This document shows, one piece after another, positions 7,649 through 15,845 of a stretch of 19,348 nucleotides of DNA. Where the stretch lies: the NCBI GenBank assembly GCA_024278415.1, contig JAJRTI010000788.1, forward strand, positions 1-19,348, given 5' to 3'. Origin of the DNA: Planctomycetota bacterium. GTDB taxonomy: Bacteria; Planctomycetota; Brocadiia; JAJRTI01. The notes under the pieces are model-generated. The model ran no database searches. It saw only the letters and a program-made list of their open reading frames with translations, and was not told the origin of the DNA. Both the position numbers and the translations under genes were made by a program. The number at the start of each line of letters is the position of its first letter. Position 1 is the stretch's first letter.

Positions 7649-10600
7649 TCAAATTCCGTTGCCCCTTCGGTTCTCCGACGGATGAGGCAACACAGGGCTG
7701 AGCGTGAAGAGCTTGGCGTCGCGCATCGTGGCTCGGATTCGGAACAGCTCTTGGGGTAGTCGCTCCTGCTTGCCAAATCGCAAGGCCGCGTCCATCCAAT
7801 CGCCCGCCTCAAGCAAGGCGGCGTTAGAGGACGAGTAGTCCGGCAGTGCTCGGCCCTTCGCGTCCGTAAGCTCGAACTTGATGAAGCCGCGCTTGGCGAC
7901 GAGCGCGTTAGCTCTGAGCACCCCGGCCACGCGGATCGGCAAGGTCAGAAACTCGCCCGTTTCACTTTGCGCCTCGATGCAAAAGAGCCCGTCCTTGCGA
8001 TAGACCAGCACGCCGACTCCGACGCCAGTATTGCGGACGTGCTCGGCGATCTTGTCCCACGAACCGAACTTGGCGAACAGCGGGCATTCATGGAGGAAGC
8101 GCGGGCCGTAGTGCTCCTTCATCCACGCGCCCGTGATCTTCTTGATGGATTCGTCCGTAGCCGCATTGACGATCTCGCTTTCGAAATGATAGACGCCGCC
8201 AAGCCGCTGTATCAGATGGTAGACCTTGCCGCCGCGCTGCACCGCGGACGCGCCCAGCCACACGTGGCCCGCGCTCCAACTGCCATGAGGCCCATTGGCC
8301 GCCAAGACATCCGACCCTGCAAACCGCCGCCAATACATGCCGTCCCAGCTATAGGCGATGATCGTATCGATCTGTTGCGTGTAGGCCTTGTAGCGCGCGA
8401 TGTAAGCGAGCTTGAGGCCGTTGCCGCCGGCCGCGCGGCGTATGAGGCCGCCGTAGTGCTGGCTGGCGGGCGGGTCCGTTTCGTCAGGCAGCGCCATGTG
8501 TGTGCGGGTGTAGTGGATTCCATCGCGAGTGCGGTAGACCGTCAGGATACGCGAGCACTTCGCCAAGTTGTCCCAAGGCGCGTTGAACGGCCTGAAGCGT
8601 CTGAGGATGTTGGCATGGATGTGGGTCAGGGTCCGGCCGTCGCCAGACAGGAACTGGCCCGCCCAGTTGTCGTTCGTTGCTTTCGGGTCTTCCAGATCGC
8701 CAATCAGCGACGGCATGTCCTGAAGCAGCGACTCGCGGCGCAACACAAGCCCGGCGCCGGGCGCCTTGAACCAGACGGGCCACGTGGAGCAGCGCAGCGG
8801 CTTGATCGCGGACCAGTCGAGATCGGTCCGGCGCATCACCGTGCCCTCGCCCGCTCGCGTGATGAAGCGCAAGGCCACTTGGTTGAGCTTCACTTTCCCA
8901 TCTCGCTCGGGGGCGTAGAACCGCAGCTTGATCGGGCTGTTGCCGATCCTCTTTGCCCGCCAGTCAGGCGTCGCTTCCGGCGGCGGCGGATCCCATACCG
9001 GTTGTCCTTGGTCGGGGATCGCCGGAGGCTTGCGCACGGCCTGGACCGTCCAAGCCGTGAGCTGGGGATCCACCGCTGTGGCAAGGAAGTAGCGGGGCTT
9101 CTTCTCTCTCATCCATCGCCGATTGAGCCGGCGAAACAGGACGTTAAGCTTGCCGCGTTCGTCGAAATAAATGCGTGAGCCGAGTTGCGTGAAATCCGCC
9201 GATTTCAGCGTTGGCTTGACCGCTTGTATGACCTTGCCGCTGCAAGCTCTGAATCGCAGATTGCGGAAGCGCGCCAGATAGTGGTCGTCTGGAAAGAACA
9301 TCTTCCGCCCATCCAGCCGATAGGACGCCTGCTTTTTGAACGGCACGCGATGCTGCACCCTGAGCAGACGCCGGAATCGGGCTCGGTTGCCCGTGACGCT
9401 GCCGCCGGAGTAATCCTCAACCGTTGCGATGTACGAGCCGTTCGGCAAGTCGCGAAGCTTGAACGGGATTCGGGTCTCCCCATGAGGCAACGCGAGTTGG
9501 CGCAACGGGCGGATGACTTTTCCCGTGAAGCGATCCGTCAAGGTCAGGCCGATGCGATGCGCCTTCCCGTCCTCGCGCTTGTTGAACAGATGCAGCCGCG
9601 CGACCACCTGGTCCTCATACACGGGCAGCCGGAACTCGCCATAGACTTGCTCGATAAACCGAGCATTCAGAATCGACACGGGCAGTACGGGCGGCGAGTA
9701 CACGCCAATCTCTCGCACGAAGACGCCTGTGGCCTTGGGCTGCGCATAGAGTTTGAAGTCGAGAGAAGTCAAGACCTCCGGGGCGAACGCATACTCGACG
9801 TAGTCGCCGCCCTCGCCGCCGCGCTTGGAGGCATCCAGAGACACGAGCTGCGGTGCTTGCCCCGACGCGTTGAGCCCATGGATCTGGCACGCGGCGAGCT
9901 TCGACGAACCATCCCGGCGGCCAGAGTAGATGCGAACCATGCTGACCGGGCTGTTCGTTTTCAGTTGCATGTGCAACCGCGCGGTCTGTCCGCGCAGCAT
10001 GACTCCGGTGTCGTGATCTTGGTCGGTGACAGCATGCAGCTTGCTCGTGCTCAGCGTGGCTTGCGGCGCGTAATTGCGCCGGTTGCTGACCGTACTCGCG
10101 GTTGTGCTCTCGTAGGCCACTCGGACGTCGTCGATCACCACGCTGTTGCCCGGCGGCGGCACGTTGAGAAACTGGAGCGCCATGATCGGCTGCGTCGAGA
10201 CAATCGGGAAGGGGTCGCTGGTCGTGGTCTCGCCGGCCTCCGTCGTGACGTCGAGCCAGTAGAGCTTCTGGACCACGTCGAACCGCAACTGGCAGCGGAA
10301 CCACGCGTCCAACGGCGCCCTCTGCCCGGTCAACACCCACTTGTTGATGCCCGGCAGCGCGGGGTTGTAGATGCGCAGTCGCCCCAGGGAGCTGAGGCAC
10401 ACGCCGGCCGTCGCTCTGCCACGCGCGGCCTTGTTGCCGTGCAGGAACAGCGCCATGCTGCCCGCACTGTTGGTGCGGCACCAGAAGCTGACCTTGTAGT
10501 TGCGCTTTGCCGGGAACGGTTTATACCGGAAGAGCACGAGCCGCTTCAGCGTATCGACCCGCGTGATCCTCAGCGCGTGTGGCTTCGACCGGCACGGGGA

Positions 10601-10813
10601 ACTGACGATGGCGAACGCGGCATTGCCCTGCCCACGCCACCCGCCCGCGGGCTGGCCGGGATTGCCACTGTCCTTGAGGACGCCCGGCTTGAGGGCAGCC
10701 GTGTTGTCGAAGCTTTGCTCCAGGTAGACCAAGTCCTCAGCCCCGGCGTTCGGAAGTGAAGCTAGCGCTGCGAGGCCAAGTGCAAATGTGGCTGCATGTG
10801 TCATTGTTTGCAT
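7649..10813 (-). CDS. Exported GH32/sialidase-like multidomain protein
   Basis: This 1054-aa protein is called from ATG 10813, which has GGGAG 12 nt upstream; an in-frame TTG at 10849 adds 12 residues but lacks an SD. The N-terminus (MTHAATFALGLAALASLPNAGA) is a signal peptide. Residues about 28-236 resemble a LamG or concanavalin-type sandwich ending in VVIDDVRVAYES. Residues about 245-375 look like a discoidin or galactose-binding-type domain. A propeller-like region follows (about 640-950) with Asp-box-like turns TRDGIHYTR (762-770) and YSWDGMYWRR (821-830). The C-terminus (about 955-1040) has the sandwich ending RATMRDAKLFTL, which I recall from planctomycete GH32-like proteins. Catalytic residues cannot be assigned with confidence, so it may be a binding rather than a cleaving protein. 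It is separated from the next gene by 423 bp. Confidence 0.85.
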   Translation of the reverse strand: MQTMTHAATFALGLAALASLPNAGAEDLVYLEQSFDNTAALKPGVLKDSGNPGQPAGGWRGQGNAAFAIVSSPCRSKPHALRITRVDTLKRLVLFRYKPFPAKRNYKVSFWCRTNSAGSMALFLHGNKAARGRATAGVCLSSLGRLRIYNPALPGINKWVLTGQRAPLDAWFRCQLRFDVVQKLYWLDVTTEAGETTTSDPFPIVSTQPIMALQFLNVPPPGNSVVIDDVRVAYESTTASTVSNRRNYAPQATLSTSKLHAVTDQDHDTGVMLRGQTARLHMQLKTNSPVSMVRIYSGRRDGSSKLAACQIHGLNASGQAPQLVSLDASKRGGEGGDYVEYAFAPEVLTSLDFKLYAQPKATGVFVREIGVYSPPVLPVSILNARFIEQVYGEFRLPVYEDQVVARLHLFNKREDGKAHRIGLTLTDRFTGKVIRPLRQLALPHGETRIPFKLRDLPNGSYIATVEDYSGGSVTGNRARFRRLLRVQHRVPFKKQASYRLDGRKMFFPDDHYLARFRNLRFRACSGKVIQAVKPTLKSADFTQLGSRIYFDERGKLNVLFRRLNRRWMREKKPRYFLATAVDPQLTAWTVQAVRKPPAIPDQGQPVWDPPPPEATPDWRAKRIGNSPIKLRFYAPERDGKVKLNQVALRFITRAGEGTVMRRTDLDWSAIKPLRCSTWPVWFKAPGAGLVLRRESLLQDMPSLIGDLEDPKATNDNWAGQFLSGDGRTLTHIHANILRRFRPFNAPWDNLAKCSRILTVYRTRDGIHYTRTHMALPDETDPPASQHYGGLIRRAAGGNGLKLAYIARYKAYTQQIDTIIAYSWDGMYWRRFAGSDVLAANGPHGSWSAGHVWLGASAVQRGGKVYHLIQRLGGVYHFESEIVNAATDESIKKITGAWMKEHYGPRFLHECPLFAKFGSWDKIAEHVRNTGVGVGVLVYRKDGLFCIEAQSETGEFLTLPIRVAGVLRANALVAKRGFIKFELTDAKGRALPDYSSSNAALLEAGDWMDAALRFGKQERLPQELFRIRATMRDAKLFTLSPVLPHPSENRRGNGI

Positions 10814-11029
10814 GACTCGCCAAATCTCCCGAGTGCTCTGGCTCGTCAATACGGTTACGTATTCGACAAGCCCCTCTCGTCCTCATCTTCATCCTCTGGC
10901 GGGGCAGTTTGCCTCTCAAGAACGATACTGAAACGTCACCATTAAAGCCATGTTCATCCTCGCCGCTCGAGCCGCGCCCAGCAGACGTCCGTGCAGTCGG
11001 TCTCCGGCCCGGCATAGTAGACCACTAGT

Positions 11030-11064
11030 CGTCTCCAAGACGCGAAAACGTGACATTTGTGTCA
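11030..11064. repeat. Pair of short palindromes upstream of the GH32-like gene
   Basis: CGTCT-CCA-AGACG (11030-11042) is followed 8 bp later by TGACA-TTTG-TGTCA (11051-11064). The second is a typical size for an operator, but it lies about 240 bp from the start codon of the GH32-like gene and no aligned -10/-35 pair is visible beside it. Confidence 0.35.
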
Positions 11065-11481
11065 AGTTTGCCACGCCAACACGGAGCCTGTCCCCGTGTG
11101 GCTGGGCGGCAGGTCAAGCGCGGGCACTTGCGCCCGTAGTCGGCAATCACCGCTTCACTGCGCGAGCCCAGTGGGGGCGGGAAGCGCGTACACATCGTGA
11201 GCACGCGCAGCGACGCCTCCACGGTTTGAGGCGAAGCTTCGCTAACATATGCCCCTCGCCGGTCTTCGCCGTAGCCGGCAAACTGATGGAAAACCTGGCC
11301 ATCTCGGCCCACGCGTCCTTCATGGATGCCTTGCGCTCCGTCTGCGACGCGGACCTCTGCCAGAATGGCTTCGCCGGCACCTGCTGGCCAAGAGTGAAGG
11401 CGCGGCAGGCACCCCCATGCTCACGATACCCCTGCGGTCTTCGCAACGGAAGGCACACACATACCCGCGGATACCCCTAGC

Positions 11482-11532
11482 GCGGCCGTTGGCCGCAACC
11501 CTGGGCTGGCGTCCAGAATCCCCTTGGGATTC
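11482..11532. repeat. REP-like repeat (copy 2) with two hairpins
   Basis: GCGGCC-GTT-GGCCGC (11482-11496) runs into the 17-mer shared with the window start (11491-11507). GAATCCC-CTT-GGGATTC (11516-11532) follows. The arrangement matches copy 1 at 2-44: same core, then a hairpin with a 3-nt CTT or GTT loop but different arm sequence. Confidence 0.65.
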
Positions 11533-11924
11533 CAGCCCCCCGCACCCGGCCGCGGGCGTCCGTGAAATGTAGGCAAAGTGCAGGGCGCAGGTTCCGAGGT
11601 GGGCTCTCGCCACCGACGACAGGAAGGCCAGAGCCAGCGCTTTGGAGCTGGGCGTGCCCATAGTGACGACGCCTGAGTGGGTCCACAGATGGGGCCAGGC
11701 GACCTTTGCATCAACGACAGAGCTTGTCGCGGCAGTGCGAAGAATCGAGAGGCACGCCCGTTTCCAGATGCCCAGTGACGCGGACTGGGAGGCCGGCTAG
11801 GCACTTGCGGCGGGGGTCTCCCCGCGTCCCCGCACTTTATGCTCGGTCCGCACGATCATTTCGTCCTGCATGTTCTTGTTCAAGTGCACGAAGTGGGCCT
11901 GCGCTTCGCGCGGTGCAGGGCTCC

Positions 11925-13424
11925 TCATTTCCCCCCCGACTCCCCGCCGCCGCTCTTGATTGCCCCCCGCATGATTCTGCGGGACTTGCGCCAGTTCGTG
12001 TAATTGAGTATCGCGCGATTCGTGAAGTTCCTTGGCGAACGGACCGCTCGCGCAATCATCTTGGGCCAACGATAAAATTGGCAGTAAGCCGAACGGACGC
12101 CGTCATACAGTTCGTCCGGCGTGGTCCCCTGTGGATCAAAGACGGGCTCAAGCTGGGTGTACTTGGCCCAGTCGTCGGAGGTGATGCGGCCGTCGTCTCG
12201 CAATCGGGCGTGCAGGGCCGTGCCGGGAAAGGGCGTGGAAATATAGAACAGGGCGGCGTCCAGGCCGATCTGGGCCGACGCCTCGATCGTACGCGCCACG
12301 GTCTCGGAGGTATCGCCGTCGATGCCCAGAATGAAGTGGCCCAACACGTTGATCCCGTGCCGATGGAAATTCGACACCGCCTTGGCGAACGCGCCGGCCA
12401 TGTCGTCGATGTCCGACAGCTCCCCGTCTTGGGCCAAGCCCCTGTTCTTCTTGAGGTTGTCGAGACTCCCCGGCGAGAAGGACTCGAACCCGATGAGAGC
12501 CCACGAGCACCCGCTGGCGCCGGCCTTCTCGAGCAGCTCCTCGTCGTAGGCCATGGACAGACTGACCTGGCACGACCACTTGAAGTCCAAGGGCTTGATC
12601 GTGTCGAAGAGTTCCTTCGCATACTTGCGGTCGAAAATCAGGTTGTCGTCCGCGAAGAAGACGTCGTATCGGCCCGCGAGGGAATGCGCCCTATGCCTGA
12701 GCCTGTCCGAAAGCGAACTGGCTTTCCCTTCACGGCGAGCCAACAAGCCCTTCAACTCCTCTGCTACCTTCTGGGGATCCCGCTTTCGATAGCTCGAGCC
12801 GAAGAATGAACTCACGCTACAAAACTCGCAGCCATAGGGGCACCCGCGGGTGGCTTGAACGACGTTGAACACGGAATACCGGTCCGCGTCCAGCAGATCG
12901 CGGCGTGGCCGAGGCGACTCGGCGTCGAGATCACACAGCCGGTCTGCCTTGTACGTGCTGCGGAGCTTGCCCTGCCGGAAGTCATCCACAAGTTCCGGCC
13001 ACGCGAGTTCGGCCTCGCCGACCACCACCGCGTCCGCATGTTGCGTCGCCTCATCAGGCGCCAGGGACGCATGGTATCCGCCCATTACGACCGGGATGCC
13101 TCGGGCCCTGAAGTTTGCCGCCATGCGGTATGCAAGGGGCGCCTGCGCAGTGAGTACAGAAAAGCCCACCAGGTCGGCCTTCTCTTCCTTGCTGATCCGG
13201 TCCCCGAGTTGGTCGAGGAACTGCGGCGCGCTCTCAAAGACGATGCCTTCCGCGTACTTCTCATCCGGGACGCGCATGTCAATGATTTCAACATCGAAGT
13301 CTTCCGGCGTCAGCGCAGCCACGATGGGCAGGCCTTGAAACGCGGTGCTGGCGCTACGGTGGCTCTTGGTCACACTGCCGAAAATGCCGTTCGCCACCGC
13401 CGGCTGGATCAGAAGAAGTTTCAT
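11925..13424 (-). CDS. B12-binding-domain radical SAM protein
   Basis: This 499-aa protein has the usual size and order of class B (cobalamin-dependent type) radical SAM enzymes. Residues 1-150 form the cobalamin-binding Rossmann domain, including GGYHASLAPDEA (115-126) and VVVGEAEL (133-140). The radical SAM core has RGCPYGCEFC with C195, C199 and C202 binding the [4Fe-4S] cluster. FADDN (257-261), GFESF (312-316) and HFILGIDGDT (363-372) are typical core motifs. About 20 extra basic residues (230-251) lie between the cluster loop and FADDN. The C-terminal ~70 residues are basic. ATG 13424 starts exactly at the family-typical MKLLLIQP, but there is no SD before it. Family members methylate unactivated carbons or rearrange substrates; the substrate here cannot be read from context. 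It has its own strong promoter and a long leader. Confidence 0.9.
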   Translation of the reverse strand: MKLLLIQPAVANGIFGSVTKSHRSASTAFQGLPIVAALTPEDFDVEIIDMRVPDEKYAEGIVFESAPQFLDQLGDRISKEEKADLVGFSVLTAQAPLAYRMAANFRARGIPVVMGGYHASLAPDEATQHADAVVVGEAELAWPELVDDFRQGKLRSTYKADRLCDLDAESPRPRRDLLDADRYSVFNVVQATRGCPYGCEFCSVSSFFGSSYRKRDPQKVAEELKGLLARREGKASSLSDRLRHRAHSLAGRYDVFFADDNLIFDRKYAKELFDTIKPLDFKWSCQVSLSMAYDEELLEKAGASGCSWALIGFESFSPGSLDNLKKNRGLAQDGELSDIDDMAGAFAKAVSNFHRHGINVLGHFILGIDGDTSETVARTIEASAQIGLDAALFYISTPFPGTALHARLRDDGRITSDDWAKYTQLEPVFDPQGTTPDELYDGVRSAYCQFYRWPKMIARAVRSPRNFTNRAILNYTNWRKSRRIMRGAIKSGGGESGGK

Positions 13425-13449
13425 TCAGTCTGGGCTTTGCATAGAGGGC

Positions 13450-13486
13450 GCGAGGGCGGGCGGGGAAGGCTGGCTACCACCCTCGC
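13450..13486 (-). promoter_or_regulatory. Strong leader hairpin before the radical SAM gene
   Basis: In the minus-strand transcript GCGAGGGTGG pairs with CCGCCCTCGC over 10 bp (one G-U pair) around a 17-nt loop. It lies 25 nt before the start codon. It could act as an attenuator or limit ribosome access. No U-tract follows. I looked for a cobalamin riboswitch in this leader and did not find a convincing B12 box (GCCACTG). Confidence 0.45.
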
Positions 13487-13642
13487 GGCCGTCTGAGCGC
13501 GTTTCGGAAACGTCACCGGGGAATCCCCAAGCAAGCTTGAGCGTGGCCGCCCGTAAAGTTGGCAGCCTCCGGTGGCTGTATTGGGTGGCAGCAGATGCCC
13601 CGCAGCGGCATTCTTCATCCTCCCCCCCCCAATTTGCCTTCA

Positions 13643-13672
13643 ATTATAGACGGGATCAGCGCAGTGTGTCAA
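13643..13672 (-). promoter_or_regulatory. Consensus sigma70-type promoter for the radical SAM gene
   Basis: Both hexamers are perfect on the minus strand: -35 TTGACA (13667-13672) and -10 TATAAT (13643-13648), with an 18-bp spacer. Initiation is expected near 13636, giving an untranslated leader of about 212 nt before ATG 13424. Confidence 0.75.
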
Positions 13673-14003
13673 ACCGTCAGAAGACACTTGCCTCGAAAGC
13701 CGACATCCTGCCGTGAGGCAACGCCGACCACTCGTAGTGGCGACCGTAAGGGCGCCCTCTGTTCCAACGGCGAATCGTCACCCGAGCGGAAGGCCTTCAC
13801 GGGCCTACTACAAGCGCGACGCACTCCGGCGGCAATCCCCCCCTGCTCCCGCTGCCACGCACGCCAGAGGAGGCCCCATGCGCCATGCCGCAAGCGGTGC
13901 AACAGCACAAACATGACGCGACACTAGGGGGAGTTCCCGCCATGCACGCAGTCGCCAAACCGATAACGCTGGGGCCCTGTTCGATACGGCTCCGAGAACG
14001 ATC
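13673..14003. other. Spacer between cyclase and radical SAM promoter, no gene seen
   Basis: No convincing coding sequence is present on either strand. A compound hairpin element lies at 13728-13756. I see no intrinsic terminator with a T-tract after the cyclase stop at 14004. Confidence 0.5.
13728..13756. repeat. REP-like double hairpin
   Basis: CCACT-CGT-AGTGG (13728-13740) overlaps GGCGACC-GTAA-GGGCGCC-type pairing (13739-13756, two internal mismatched positions). The motif 'AGTGGCGACCGTAAGGGCGCC'-like block resembles, from memory, dispersed intergenic repeats of planctomycete-type genomes. Confidence 0.45.
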
Positions 14004-15803
14004 TCACTGGGACTCAGACGAGTCGCCCTTCTCAGGCTGAGTAACGTCCGCCGCGACGACGCGGTTTTTTCCGGCGTCTTTCGCTTTGTAGAGGGCTTCG
14101 TCGGCCACCTTGACCAACTCACGAACGGTGCTGGCGTGCGTCGGCAAGGCCGCCACGCCAACGCTGGTCGTCAAGTGGAATGATGCTCCGTCCGCCTCGA
14201 AAGTGGTTGCCTCAACCCTTGAGCGAATACGCTCAGCAACCGCGAGCGCCCCCTTGAGCCCGTTCTCGGGCAGTACGACCACGAATTCGTCGCCGCCGTA
14301 CCGGCACACTACGTCGACGGATCGAATCGCGTCCTTGACGATCCGAACAAGCGTCTTGAGCGCCTCGTCCCCTGCCAGGTGGCCCAAGCGGTCGTTGACA
14401 GTCTTGAAGCCGTCCAGATCGAGAATGGCCAATGCGAACCTCTGGCCGTACCGCTCATGTCGGGCAAAGAGCGTACCCAGCACCCCTTGGAAGTAGCGCA
14501 GCGTGTGAGCCTGGGTCAACTCATCGGTGGTGGCTTCTGCGTACAGCCGCGCGTTCTCCAGGGCGATCGCGATGTGCGATCGAAGCGCCTGCACAAGCTG
14601 CTCCTCTGGCTTGGAAAAGGACTTGCCTTCCCGCTTGGAGACTCGCAACAAGCCCAGTATTCGCCGCTCGATCGAGATGGGAACGACGATCTCCGCACCA
14701 TTGTTCCTGAAGGTCAGATCCGTGAGTTCTCCCAACAGCCATCGCCGGGCCAAGTCGGGGCCCACCACCTGTTGCCAGTCGAGAACAGGAGTCTCGCTCG
14801 GCCCCGGCGGTTCCGATGCGTCGTTCTCGACGGACCGCGTCGAGAACTCAATCGCCCCCTCATGGCCCAGGCGCACAACCATGACGCTACTCGTCACGTC
14901 CGGGAAGGTCTCAACGATCAAGTCGAGGATGATCTCGCGCAGCTCCCGAGTTTCGATCGTGCGGCTGAGCTTCTGCACCATCGTGTAGAGCGTCGAAAGC
15001 TCGAACCGCTTCTGCTCGATCTCCCCGACGTATTCTCTGATGCCCCCAGCCATGTCGTTGAAGGCCCGCGCCAACTCACAGATCTCACCTGTACCCTCGG
15101 CAGGGATCACCGTGCCGAAATCCCCATCCCGGAGCCGTTGAGCGCCCTGCACAACCGTCCGCATCGGCTTCTGAACCAACAGGTGGATCGCCAAGAAGAC
15201 CAGCCCGACCAAGACAATGATGGTAATACCCCCGATCCCCAACAGGGCTCTCTGAACGTCGCCCATCGCGGCCAAGTCCGCGCTGATATCCTTGTCGATC
15301 AGCAACATGCCCAGGACCCGCTGCTTCGGCTCGTGGCAGTCGTAGCACTCCTTGGAGTTGAGGATAGGAGTGACCGATCTGAAAACCGTGTCCCCAGCAT
15401 CGGACTCCACAACCACGGTTGGAGCCGTGTGCGCAACACCCACATCACGATGACAGATCTTGCAGGCGCGGTCTTCCTTGCTGAGCGTCGTGCCGCGTAG
15501 GCGCGCATCGGAGGAGAAGACCACGTGCCCCTCCGCGTTGACAAGGGACGTGGCGCCACGTCCCATTTGCTCTTGGATCATCTCCAGCGTTGCCTGGATC
15601 GAATCGCGTTTTCCTTCCAGCATCTCCTGGTGCAGACTCGCCCGGATCACCTTGCTGATCCGCTCGGTCTCCAGCCGCACCCGCTGGACAAGGCGATCCT
15701 TCTCCTTGCCGTAAGCCAGAAACAGCGATGCGGCTAAGGAGAGGAGAGCCGCTCCGACAATCGGTAAAAGCAGACGACTGGCGAGCTTTTCGTGCCAACG
15801 CAT
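14004..15803 (-). CDS. Membrane diguanylate cyclase with heme c (2x CxxCH) sensor, HAMP and GAF
   Basis: This 599-aa protein should make c-di-GMP from GTP in response to a periplasmic signal. A transmembrane segment (11-31) leads to a periplasmic domain (32-186) with two CxxCH heme c motifs: CKICH (114-118) and CYDCH (153-157). A second membrane segment (187-209) and a HAMP domain (about 210-262) follow, then a helical stretch and a GAF-like domain (about 280-420). The GGDEF domain runs from about 425 to 588, with LDLDGFK (461-467), active-site GGDEF (503-507) and an I-site RSVD (494-497) exactly five residues before it, so product inhibition is expected. The usual N-R-R of the domain start reads T-L-R (TLRYF, 434-438), a common variant. 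Periplasmic CxxCH sensors are known from Geobacter chemoreceptors; heme sensing here is inferred. ATG 15803 has only a weak SD but fits the membrane anchor. Confidence 0.93.
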   Translation of the reverse strand: MRWHEKLASRLLLPIVGAALLSLAASLFLAYGKEKDRLVQRVRLETERISKVIRASLHQEMLEGKRDSIQATLEMIQEQMGRGATSLVNAEGHVVFSSDARLRGTTLSKEDRACKICHRDVGVAHTAPTVVVESDAGDTVFRSVTPILNSKECYDCHEPKQRVLGMLLIDKDISADLAAMGDVQRALLGIGGITIIVLVGLVFLAIHLLVQKPMRTVVQGAQRLRDGDFGTVIPAEGTGEICELARAFNDMAGGIREYVGEIEQKRFELSTLYTMVQKLSRTIETRELREIILDLIVETFPDVTSSVMVVRLGHEGAIEFSTRSVENDASEPPGPSETPVLDWQQVVGPDLARRWLLGELTDLTFRNNGAEIVVPISIERRILGLLRVSKREGKSFSKPEEQLVQALRSHIAIALENARLYAEATTDELTQAHTLRYFQGVLGTLFARHERYGQRFALAILDLDGFKTVNDRLGHLAGDEALKTLVRIVKDAIRSVDVVCRYGGDEFVVVLPENGLKGALAVAERIRSRVEATTFEADGASFHLTTSVGVAALPTHASTVRELVKVADEALYKAKDAGKNRVVAADVTQPEKGDSSESQ

Positions 15804-15816
15804 GTTTCGCTTCAGA

Positions 15817-15845
15817 TCTCTAAAGCCGCGGTTTCATCCTGTCAA
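15817..15845 (-). promoter_or_regulatory. Candidate promoter for the heme-sensing cyclase
   Basis: On the minus strand a perfect -35 TTGACA (15840-15845) is followed after 17 bp by TAGAGA (15817-15822), a moderate -10. Initiation near 15810 would leave a leader of only about 7 nt, so the message would be nearly leaderless, which agrees with the weak SD. Confidence 0.4.

Larger units (their letters stand above)
10814..11924. other. 1.1-kb spacer without a supported gene
   Basis: I find no reading frame with recognisable protein features on either strand. One minus-strand frame (about 11571-11796) reads plausibly for a stretch but continues through the REP element, which argues against it. The spacer holds short palindromes near 11030-11064 and a REP-like element at 11482-11532. 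No promoter for the exported protein downstream is evident within it. Confidence 0.5.

Noticed and set aside
7967..10759. Two long plus-strand open frames (403 and 524 codons)
   Set aside because: Antisense shadows of the GH32-like gene with biased, motif-free composition.
11571..11796. Minus-strand frame reading IWKRACLSIL and AWPHLWTHSGVVTMGT
   Set aside because: It looked briefly protein-like, but it runs on through the REP element and has no SD and no family match I know.
11706..12809. 367-codon plus-strand open frame
   Set aside because: Antisense to the radical SAM gene, whose cysteine motif and B12-domain motifs are clear on the other strand.
13425..13640. Cobalamin riboswitch upstream of the B12-type radical SAM gene
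   Set aside because: A GGTG followed by TTTCC is faintly suggestive, but there is no GCCACTG box and no convincing core.
14379..15500. 373-codon plus-strand open frame
   Set aside because: Antisense to the cyclase; no recognisable features.
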